6,169 nt of DNA from Bacteroidia bacterium. GTDB taxonomy: Bacteria > Bacteroidota > Bacteroidia > Cytophagales > Cyclobacteriaceae. Location: positions 1 to 6,169 of the forward strand of contig JAAURZ010000155.1 in NCBI GenBank assembly GCA_012031955.1, given 5' to 3'. How positions within the stretch are numbered: position 1 is the first letter of the stretch; each line of letters starts with the position of its first letter. Below the pieces are notes generated by a model that saw only the letters and a list, made by a program, of their open reading frames with translations, had not been told where the DNA came from and did no database searches. Shown in pieces: positions 1 through 5,755 of the stretch. The translations under genes and the position numbers were made by a program.

Positions 1-315
1 GGTGCCCACCAGTTCCAGCAGCTTCGTCAGTACAACGATCTTCTGTTTTTGCGTGAGTGTTTTGTTGATCTTCTTGCAGATGCCCAGGGTTTTTACGGAA
101 TCCCTTACGGAAGTGAGCTTGGCCTTTCCGTCTTCATCCTTGCCATAGTTGGAGAACTGGTCGTAAAGGTCGAGGTATTCCTTTACCGAGTCCTGGTCCA
201 GTTCAGTCTGGAAGAAATTGATCACAAACTGACGTTCCCTTTCGGTAACGCCCCCATCTTGTTTGGTGATGATCGCAAAAAGTTGGGTTAGCGCTTTGAG
301 TATTTCCTCACTCAT
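1..315 (-). CDS. Helical TerB-like N-terminal domain, partial (3' end outside window)
   Basis: An ATG at 315 opens a frame with no stop for 105 codons, to the left edge. It starts MSEEILKALTQLFAIITKQD and continues with GGVTERERQFVINFF, an acidic region with EYLDLYDQFSNYG, a Lys-rich stretch with SVKTLGICKKINKTLTQ, and KIVVLTKLLELVG. The sequence is alpha-helical and soluble, and it resembles the TerB-type helical domain (an acidic QD..VTE.E...I turn). From memory, similar N-termini head large Bacteroidota proteins that continue into ABC-type ATPase and membrane domains, but that part is not in this window and is unproven here. It follows siaC after about 100 bases containing two inverted repeats, so it may be a separate transcription unit in the same locus. 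The coding call is firm; the family call is tentative. Confidence 0.75.
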   Translation of the reverse strand, partial: MSEEILKALTQLFAIITKQDGGVTERERQFVINFFQTELDQDSVKEYLDLYDQFSNYGKDEDGKAKLTSVRDSVKTLGICKKINKTLTQKQKIVVLTKLLELVGT

Positions 316-338
316 GGTAGGTTGTTTGGGTTCCTGGT

Positions 339-376
339 TGCTGGTCCGACCCCCTTTCAAAAAATGCGGACCAGCA
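339..376. repeat. 10-bp perfect inverted repeat upstream of the TerB-like gene
   Basis: TGCTGGTCCG at 339-348 is the exact reverse complement of CGGACCAGCA at 367-376, with an 18-base spacer rich in C, T and A. It lies 24 to 61 bases upstream of the ATG at 315, and no T-run follows the stem in the direction of that gene. It could be an operator, an mRNA leader hairpin or a second weak terminator; the sequence does not decide. Confidence 0.5.
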
Positions 377-389
377 GATTTTGATGATT

Positions 390-410
390 AAACCCGGCGG
401 GGCCGGGTTT
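390..410 (-). terminator. GC-rich hairpin after siaC, likely terminator
   Basis: A perfect 9-bp inverted repeat (AAACCCGGC / GCCGGGTTT) with a 3-base loop begins 7 bases after the siaC stop. On the transcribed strand the stem is followed by AATCATCAAAATC. The U-tract is thus only the three U's at the end of the stem, so termination may be partial. The hairpin is symmetric and could act in either direction. Confidence 0.6.
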
Positions 411-417
411 AAATCTA

Positions 418-780
418 TTAGTAGGTTTTGAATTCGAACGGGATTTCCACCAGCTCCGAAAATTCCTGCCCGGCTTCTTCCATGTCTTCGTCATCTTCGT
501 GATAGTACCAGAGGATTTTCATTGCCTTAATGTCTTCCAGGGCAGATAGTACATCGAGGATAAGCTTGGACGACGCCGTGTTGAAATATTCCAGCTTGAA
601 GATAAACTCGGTGGCAGGGTTGGGCTCGCCGCCGTAGGCCTCGATCCATTCGAGCACAGGGCGATAGAATTCCGCGGAGTCTTCCGGAAGAGACCGACCT
701 GAGATTTCAAATATGCCGTTCTTTTTATCCAGAATTATTTTCGGGGTGTCTTCAGTTCCTTCGAGGTTTAAGATTTCCAT
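418..780 (-). CDS. siaC: SiaC-like regulatory phosphoprotein (DUF1987 family)
   Basis: This 120-residue protein matches the SiaC family in length and motifs. It opens with LNLEGTEDTPKIILD, followed by FEISGRSLPEDSAEFYRPVLEW, then FKLEYFNTASSKLILDVL, and ends in an acidic stretch with WYYHEDDEDM. In P. aeruginosa SiaC, a threonine at position 68 in the YFNT motif is phosphorylated by SiaB and dephosphorylated by SiaA. Unphosphorylated SiaC binds and activates the diguanylate cyclase SiaD. Here the same threonine is residue 68. The fold is STAS-like, as in anti-sigma-factor antagonists. It is the last gene before a hairpin at 390-410, so it probably closes a transcription unit with siaB. Its own partner is not evident because no GGDEF gene lies in the window. 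Confidence 0.92.
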   Translation of the reverse strand: MEILNLEGTEDTPKIILDKKNGIFEISGRSLPEDSAEFYRPVLEWIEAYGGEPNPATEFIFKLEYFNTASSKLILDVLSALEDIKAMKILWYYHEDDEDMEEAGQEFSELVEIPFEFKTY

Positions 781-815
781 GGTCTAGTAATATTTATAGT
801 TTCTCTTGTTCAACA

Positions 816-1367
816 TCAGTTTTCAGCGTCGCGTGGTACACTTACCCGCAGGCAGAAGAAGCAGTAGTCGGATGCCATTTCAGGAAATTCAAAGCCGAGC
901 TTTTCGCCCGACTTGCGCGCCATGTCCACGAAACCAAGACCAGCCCCGCCCTTGTCGGAAATAGTGGTGTTCTTGATGATCTCTTTGTACAGGTCTTTCA
1001 AACCGTCTTTGTCGAGGCTGTTGATGTGCTCGAGCTTGCTCTTGAGCCCTTCGACGTTGGCTTTGCGAATGGGGTTGCCTGACATTATTGTGTATTGATC
1101 GGACTGTTTGCCAATCAGGAATATTGCCGCATGACTCCTCACTTCACCATCGACCAGTTCGTCACTGTGCTTGACAATGTTTTGCAGGGACTCCACCATT
1201 ACGTTGAAGACCTTCCGCTTGGTGCTTGAATCCTCTCCTGAAGAGTCAAGGTTTCGTTCAGCCATGGCCAAAATGGATTTGGTTGTTTCCTGGGTGAAAT
1301 CACCTTGATACACCAGAATTAGCTTCTGTTCCATCATGGTGTGGTGCAGGTCATAGATGAAATTCAT
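816..1367 (-). CDS. siaB: SiaB-like GHKL-type protein kinase (DUF6272 family)
   Basis: This 183-residue cytoplasmic protein resembles the SiaB family, the kinase that phosphorylates SiaC in P. aeruginosa. A GHKL-type ATP site is visible. The N-box helix has VMVESLQNIVKHS (E59, N63, H67). A G1-like MSGNPI lies at 95-100, with SGN in place of the usual DxG. The G2 loop is DKGGAGLGF (138-146), followed by a helix and a final strand ending FFCLRVSVP. There is no histidine phospho-acceptor domain, as expected for an anti-sigma-factor-like kinase. It lies between the phosphatase (95-base gap) and siaC (35-base gap), which is the SiaA-SiaB-SiaC order. No clear Shine-Dalgarno precedes the ATG at 1367. 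An ATG at codon 11 or 12 is a possible later start. Family membership is well supported; kinase activity is inferred. Confidence 0.85.
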   Translation of the reverse strand: MNFIYDLHHTMMEQKLILVYQGDFTQETTKSILAMAERNLDSSGEDSSTKRKVFNVMVESLQNIVKHSDELVDGEVRSHAAIFLIGKQSDQYTIMSGNPIRKANVEGLKSKLEHINSLDKDGLKDLYKEIIKNTTISDKGGAGLGFVDMARKSGEKLGFEFPEMASDYCFFCLRVSVPRDAEN

Positions 1368-1426
1368 GAGTTTCAGATTGTTAGATTAAATTGTCGATTT
1401 GCTAATTTATTAAGTTTTGGCGAATA

Positions 1427-1448
1427 CCAAGGGGTTTCCAAACCCTGG
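1427..1448. repeat. Small imperfect hairpin between the phosphatase gene and siaB
   Basis: GGGTTT (1432-1437) pairs with AAACCC (1440-1445), and outer CCA/TGG pairs (1427-1429 with 1446-1448) add to it if two bases bulge out. The innermost loop is only two bases, so some inner pairs must open. It sits 14 to 35 bases past the phosphatase stop in an AT-rich 95-base spacer. It may be a weak attenuator or a stabilising stem that lets siaB and siaC be expressed at a level different from the phosphatase. No convincing Bacteroidota promoter (TAnnTTTG) was found in the spacer. Confidence 0.3.
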
Positions 1449-1462
1449 TCATTTATTATTCA

Positions 1463-3805
1463 TCAAAATTTTATGCCGATCAGGAGCACGTCGTCCGTCT
1501 GTTTGGTTTCGCCTCGCCAGTCTTCCCATTCGGTGTCAAATACGGTCATTGCGTCTTTCATCGCCTTCTTATGCTCGCGCTCTATGATCTCTCGCGTGCG
1601 CTTCGGGCCGAACTTGCGCCCTTCGGGGCCACCAAACTGGTCGGGGAAGCCGTCGGAGCTGAAATAGATGGAGTCGCCTTTATTGAGTTTGATTCTGGTG
1701 TTTGTGAAGTTGGTTTGATTCTTAAATATACCACCGCCAATCGGGAATTTGTTACCCTTGATCTCTTCCATTACGCCGCCCTTCATAATGTACAGCGGGC
1801 GGTGAGCGCCGGCATACTCCACCTCACCCACCTCCATGTTGATTTTACAGAGCGCTATGTCCATACCGTCTTTGGTGGTCGCGTCTTCATCCTGGCGCAG
1901 CGTGGTGGTTACACCTTCGTCCAGCAGGTCGAGTATTTTGCCTGGCTCGGTCACCTTGCGGCTGCGCACAATGTCGTTGAGCAGGAAGTAACCGATCAGC
2001 GAAAGCAGCGCGCCAGGCACTCCGTGACCTGTACAGTCTACCGCCGCGATAAAAATATCGTCCTTGATCTGCACGTACCAGGGGAAGTCGCCACTCACCA
2101 CGTCGCGCGGTTTGTACAGGATAAACGAGTCTGGCAGTGCACGGCTTATCACCCGGTTGTTGGGTAGAATGGCCGTTTGTATGCGCTTGGCGTAATTGAT
2201 ACTTTCGGTGATCTTCTTGTTTTTGGCCTGAACTTCCAGTTCGATCATTTTCCGCTCCGTAATGTCGTGCGACACCACCAGCACCGACTCCAGTTTGTTC
2301 GATTCGTCGAATTCCGGAATGGCATTTACCTGCATCACACGGGCACCCATTTCGGAAGGGAAGTCCATTTCGGTGGCCACTTTGTCGTTGGTGGCGTTTA
2401 CCTGTTCTACGATGCGCAGCCAGCCTTCGAGCACCGTTGTGTCGAGTTCGGCCTCCTTCACCTTCTTGTTAAGGAACCAGTCGGGACCTTTGCCCGTGTA
2501 GGATTCTATTACCGGGTTAATGTACGAGATGGACTCGTGTTCGAGTCGGGTGATGAGGTCGGGCGAGTTTTCCGAAAGGGCCTGCATCTTGCTTCGCATG
2601 CGTTGCTCCAGTTCGGCCCGGCGCCGCTCCGTGATGTCGCGCGAGTTGAGTATGTAGCCGTGGATGGCGGGGTTAGACATGCAGTTGGTACCGGTCGACT
2701 CGATCCAGATGTACTTGCCGTCTTTGGTAAGATACTCGTATTGCACCGTTACCTTCTCGTCGGGGTGCGCGTTCATTTTGGCGAAGAGCTCTGCGAACAC
2801 CTGCTGGTGCTCGGCGTTCACTTTCTCGATGTCGCTCTTGCCGATCATCTCCTTCTGGCCGTAGCCGAGAATGGTTTCCACCGAAGGTGAGATGTAGCGG
2901 ATGGTCTGGTCTTCTTCGTATATGGTGATTACCTCGGAAGCGTTTTCCAGCAATAGCTGCATGCGCTTCTGTGTACGGTTCACTTCTTCTATCTGCTCTT
3001 CAAGGCGCTGGTTGGTGCGTTTGAGTTCTTCTTGCGTGGCCTGCATTTCCTCGGCGTTCTGGCGCAGCACTTCCTGCTTCTCCTTGAGTTCGTTACTCAT
3101 GGCCTGCGACTCTTCCAGCAGCTTGCGCGTGCGCTCGTTTACCTTGATGTTGAAGATAGTGCGCGCCAATATCAAGCTGAGTTCTTCCACGAACTTGACC
3201 TGCGACGGATCAAATCGCTTGAAGCCGGCGAATTCGAGCACGCCGTACACTTCTTCGTTGGTGATGAGGGGCACGATGAGCAGGCACCGGGGGCGCTGGT
3301 CGCCGAGTATGCCCGATGTGATGGTTACGTACTCGCCGGGTATTTCCGTGCGCAGCACCGTATCCTTTTCCGCCACCGACTGGCCGACGAGGCCTTCGGC
3401 GATCTTGAATTTGTGCTGAAGGTATTTCTTGCGGCCGTAGGCGTAGCTGGCGCGCAGTTCTATCATCACCTGCTTCTGGTTGTCGTCGTTTACCACGTAG
3501 AAGGCGCCTTGTATCGCGCCTATTTTCTCCATGATGAACTTGATAACGTCGTCGCCGAGGTTGTCGAGTGAATCGTGGAGCCGGAGTATTTCACTTATTT
3601 CGGCCACGCCCCGCACGATCCAGTTGCGCTCTTTGTCGCGCCGTTCGTTCTCCACCAGGTTTTGCCGCATGTTGATCAGCGACATCCCGAGCACGTCGTT
3701 GTCGCTTGCCGGCTTGAACTCCGTATCATATTTTCCTTCTCCTATTCGCTTGGCGAAATCGGCATTGAACCGCAGGGTTGTCACCAGGTCATCCACCTTG
3801 ACGAC
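1463..3805 (-). CDS. SiaA-like sensor phosphatase, C-terminal piece (HAMP end, GAF, coiled coil, PAS, PAS, SpoIIE/PP2C)
   Basis: Numbered in the joined 1170-residue protein, the order is: rest of HAMP with IGEGKYDTEF and a DVLG motif (391-440), GAF (about 457-609, EGLVGQSV and CLLIVPL), a Glu/Gln-rich coiled coil (about 611-674), PAS 1 (about 671-787, ending SRDITER), PAS 2 (about 794-909, ending SHDITER), a YAKRIQTAILP linker, and the SpoIIE/PP2C phosphatase (about 919-1170). Metal-binding acids are present: VSGDF (D963), VDCTGHGVPGA (D980), KDGMDIAL, SSDG (D1108) and TDDVLLIG. It should therefore be an active serine/threonine phosphatase. With SiaB and SiaC genes directly downstream, the likely substrate is phospho-SiaC. 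The same frame stays open upstream to an ATG at 3958, but that stretch is only the other frame of the HAMP region. A GTG at 3784 overlaps the upstream TGA (GTGA) and could start a soluble form, which is less likely than a simple frameshift. Confidence 0.88.
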   Translation of the reverse strand, partial: VVKVDDLVTTLRFNADFAKRIGEGKYDTEFKPASDNDVLGMSLINMRQNLVENERRDKERNWIVRGVAEISEILRLHDSLDNLGDDVIKFIMEKIGAIQGAFYVVNDDNQKQVMIELRASYAYGRKKYLQHKFKIAEGLVGQSVAEKDTVLRTEIPGEYVTITSGILGDQRPRCLLIVPLITNEEVYGVLEFAGFKRFDPSQVKFVEELSLILARTIFNIKVNERTRKLLEESQAMSNELKEKQEVLRQNAEEMQATQEELKRTNQRLEEQIEEVNRTQKRMQLLLENASEVITIYEEDQTIRYISPSVETILGYGQKEMIGKSDIEKVNAEHQQVFAELFAKMNAHPDEKVTVQYEYLTKDGKYIWIESTGTNCMSNPAIHGYILNSRDITERRRAELEQRMRSKMQALSENSPDLITRLEHESISYINPVIESYTGKGPDWFLNKKVKEAELDTTVLEGWLRIVEQVNATNDKVATEMDFPSEMGARVMQVNAIPEFDESNKLESVLVVSHDITERKMIELEVQAKNKKITESINYAKRIQTAILPNNRVISRALPDSFILYKPRDVVSGDFPWYVQIKDDIFIAAVDCTGHGVPGALLSLIGYFLLNDIVRSRKVTEPGKILDLLDEGVTTTLRQDEDATTKDGMDIALCKINMEVGEVEYAGAHRPLYIMKGGVMEEIKGNKFPIGGGIFKNQTNFTNTRIKLNKGDSIYFSSDGFPDQFGGPEGRKFGPKRTREIIEREHKKAMKDAMTVFDTEWEDWRGETKQTDDVLLIGIKF

Positions 3806-4974
3806 ATTTGACCAAATTCGTCGCGGCTGTGGTTGTCGCTCTTCTCTGGAAGTATGCCCTGCGCCACCAGTCCCAGCGTGTTGCGCATGGTGTAAAGGGG
3901 GCGGGTGAGCGCGCGTGAGAATACCATCGCGACAAACACCGACACAATCAGTATGCATATACTTGCCAACACAATGGTCCGCGTAAGCGCGCCCGCATTG
4001 CCGTTGGCTTCTTCAGCATCCACCTTCGCCATCAGTGCCCAGTTGGTGCCTTCTATTTTTCGGGTTGCGGCAATTACTTTGTGCTCGCGGTAGTCTGTGG
4101 CTGCCAGCGTCACTTCGTTGCCCTCCAGGGCTGTTATTATCGGCTGCACCTGGGTTTCGTTCGGTTCCATTGGCACTATAGGTGCTGTCGGGTTATGGCG
4201 CAGCGGACTGATTATGAAAACCTTCCTGGTGAGCACGTCCTGCAGGCCCACCACTACTTCGCCGGTGGCTCCGAGGCCCTTGTAATCCTTTAGTACTGAA
4301 AAGGCGTTGTTGAGCGAAATTCTGGCGATCAATACTTCGGTGCCCGAGCTGCTTGTAACGGGGAGTGCTGCCCATATCCAGTAGTGGGCGCTGTCTTTGC
4401 GAACATTGCTGAGGTAAAAGTTCTGCTGGCCAAACTCGAACGTGTGGCCGTCGGGGTCGCTGAGGTTGCCCGACCTGGCGGCAGGGTCGGTGGAGGCAAC
4501 GATGCCACCGGTAGGGGTGATGATATAAAGTTGGCTGAAGCCCAGCTCGTCGCGCTTTTGGGTGAGAAACTCACCCCTGTCGGCGGATGCCCCGGCACCT
4601 GTGTCGCTCATGCCGAAATCCAGGCCCTCGTCGGTAGCGGCGGTTGTATCGGGTTCGGCGGCCGTCACATCCGTGGTCGTATCGTCTGCCGGGAAGTCGG
4701 TGAGCGCATCCACACCAAAGGCAGGTTCGGCCGGTGTGCCGGAAAAGCCCGGGTCTTGCCGCAGCGTTTCGAGATCATTTTTCAGTTTGGAAAAATAAGC
4801 TTCGAAGTATTTCGCCCGGTTGTCGGCCGTGACCGACATGGTGGTCGTAAATTTCTCCCGGTTGGCGTTGATCAGATACTCGTACGCGAAGAAACTAATG
4901 GCGGAGACGCCCACCAGCGTAATAAGCAGGATAATGACGGTGATCTTCGCACTGATATTTATATTTTTAAGCAT
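3781..4974 (-). CDS. SiaA-like sensor phosphatase, N-terminal piece (Cache sensor, membrane helices, start of HAMP); frame broken at its 3' end
   Basis: This frame encodes 397 residues. A first membrane helix lies at about 11-31 and a long extracytoplasmic region at 32-332. A second helix (about 333-353) is followed by the start of a HAMP domain (SRALTRPLYTMR). The extracytoplasmic part fits a double-Cache ligand sensor: a long helix with YFEAYFSKLKNDLETL, then LYIITPTGGIVASTDP and NWALMAKVD. An Asp/Thr/Ala-rich low-complexity insert occupies about 80-135. After RDEFGQM (residue 390) the frame gives only seven unrelated residues and a TGA, while the HAMP domain continues in another frame. Restoring one base near 3805 joins it to the downstream piece as a single 1170-residue protein (4974 to 1463). 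The ATG at 4974 starts just before the first helix, 16 bases after the previous stop. This half is the signal-receiving part of a SpoIIE-type phosphatase. Confidence 0.85.
   Translation of the reverse strand: MLKNINISAKITVIILLITLVGVSAISFFAYEYLINANREKFTTTMSVTADNRAKYFEAYFSKLKNDLETLRQDPGFSGTPAEPAFGVDALTDFPADDTTTDVTAAEPDTTAATDEGLDFGMSDTGAGASADRGEFLTQKRDELGFSQLYIITPTGGIVASTDPAARSGNLSDPDGHTFEFGQQNFYLSNVRKDSAHYWIWAALPVTSSSGTEVLIARISLNNAFSVLKDYKGLGATGEVVVGLQDVLTRKVFIISPLRHNPTAPIVPMEPNETQVQPIITALEGNEVTLAATDYREHKVIAATRKIEGTNWALMAKVDAEEANGNAGALTRTIVLASICILIVSVFVAMVFSRALTRPLYTMRNTLGLVAQGILPEKSDNHSRDEFGQMSSRWMTW
3800..3812 (-). other. Probable one-base frameshift inside the HAMP domain
   Basis: Read on the minus strand, the bases run GGT CAA ATG TCGTCAAG. 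Adding one G after ATG gives GGT CAA ATG GTC GTC AAG, which joins GQM directly to VVKVDDLV. The number of residues between the DEFGQM motif and the ADFAKRIGEG motif then equals that of ordinary HAMP domains of this type. The missing base would extend a single G to GG, a typical short-homopolymer error or a real small deletion. No recognisable slippery heptamer is present, so programmed frameshifting is not supported. The composite gene is 4974 to 1463. Confidence 0.8.
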
Positions 4975-4990
4975 AAGCCGGTTGCTTCGG

Positions 4991-5755
4991 TTATTCGTTA
5001 TTGTTCAGGCTCTGTGACAGTTCGGAAGCTGCATCTTCTACAAACTTGCGTTGTTCCTGGCTGAGGGGCGTAAAGGTAGCCAACTCGATGACACCGGCCA
5101 CTTCTTTGCCTCTGAGCATGGGCGCGATGAGCAAATAGCGGGGCGATGCAGTGCCGAGCCCTGAAATGATTTTGATATATCCCTCGGGTACGTCGTCGAT
5201 GTATAGCGCTTTGCCCTCCGAGGCGGCTTGTCCCACCAGGCCTTCGCCGTATTCGTAGGAAATTACCGTCGATTCGCCAATATTGAGCGCGTAGCCGCTG
5301 GACAATACCACTTTGCGCACGCCGTTTTCGATGGCGGCAAGGTAGGCTGCTCCCTGGCCCACCTCAAGTTCCTTGCAGATGTTGTTCAGGCCTGCCTGCA
5401 ATTTGGTCGTGGCCGCGTCGGCTTCCGTGAGGGCCTTGCGAAAGTTGTCGAGGGAAATTTGGTTGGCGCTGCCCTGCTCGCCGGCGGCGGCGTCCTGGTT
5501 TGCTTCTTCAAGTGATTTCTCGCGGTACACGATCACCTCGCGCTTGTAGGAGATGGCCGCATAGATGGCGGCGGCTCCGAAAAAGAACGCAATAGCCGAA
5601 GCCCAGTACGTGCCGGACCAAGCCCCTTCTACCTGCCCGCTGGCCAGACGGTTGGCGGTGTTGTAATAGGAATAGAAAGTAGCCAGAATCCCAAAGACGA
5701 AAGCGACGGCAAGGACAAGGCTCACCTTATTCGAATCTTTAAGTAAGCGAGTCAT
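4991..5755 (-). CDS. Two-helix membrane protein with cytoplasmic GAF domain
   Basis: This 254-residue protein has two hydrophobic helices at about 11-31 and 50-69, separated by a short loop. A charged, probably coiled linker follows (about 70-115), then a GAF domain at about 115-250. The GAF shows the GEGLVGQAA motif (170-178), a YLLIAPML strand, VAGVIELA, and a C-terminal helix beginning QRKFVEDAASELSQSL. GAF domains bind small ligands or mediate dimerisation. No kinase, phosphatase or cyclase domain is attached, so this is probably an accessory sensor or scaffold for a partner. The start at 5755 is supported by the ATGA overlap with the cheB stop, and the phosphatase gene begins 16 bases after its TAA. 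The GAF resembles the one in that phosphatase motif for motif, which suggests domain duplication. The ligand cannot be told from the sequence. Confidence 0.85.
   Translation of the reverse strand: MTRLLKDSNKVSLVLAVAFVFGILATFYSYYNTANRLASGQVEGAWSGTYWASAIAFFFGAAAIYAAISYKREVIVYREKSLEEANQDAAAGEQGSANQISLDNFRKALTEADAATTKLQAGLNNICKELEVGQGAAYLAAIENGVRKVVLSSGYALNIGESTVISYEYGEGLVGQAASEGKALYIDDVPEGYIKIISGLGTASPRYLLIAPMLRGKEVAGVIELATFTPLSQEQRKFVEDAASELSQSLNNNE

Noticed and set aside
49..291. Plus-strand 80-codon open frame at the left edge
   Set aside because: The minus strand here has an uninterrupted 105-codon frame starting at 315 with a credible helical protein, so the plus-strand frame is a shadow.
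1368..1462. Promoter for siaB in the 95-base spacer
   Set aside because: The stretch is AT-rich and has a TTTG at a possible -33 position, but no TAnnTTTG at the right spacing, so a promoter cannot be supported.
1571..2167. Long plus-strand open frame (198 codons) opposite the phosphatase domain
   Set aside because: It lies antisense to well-conserved SpoIIE motifs, its translation is rich in His, Val and Phe without any recognisable domain, and it is a codon-bias shadow of the minus-strand gene.
2177..2890. Long plus-strand open frame (237 codons) opposite the PAS domains
   Set aside because: It is antisense to two clear PAS domains, and its composition is typical of a complement-frame shadow. 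No family motif was seen.
3806..3958. Upstream extension of the phosphatase frame starting at an ATG at 3958
   Set aside because: Its 51 residues, rich in Pro, His and Arg, are the out-of-frame reading of the HAMP start, whose true frame gives SRALTRPLYTMR.
4384..5064. Plus-strand open frame (226 codons) across the Cache sensor and the end of the GAF gene
   Set aside because: It spans the antisense of two real genes and their junction, with no recognisable domain or ribosome binding site.
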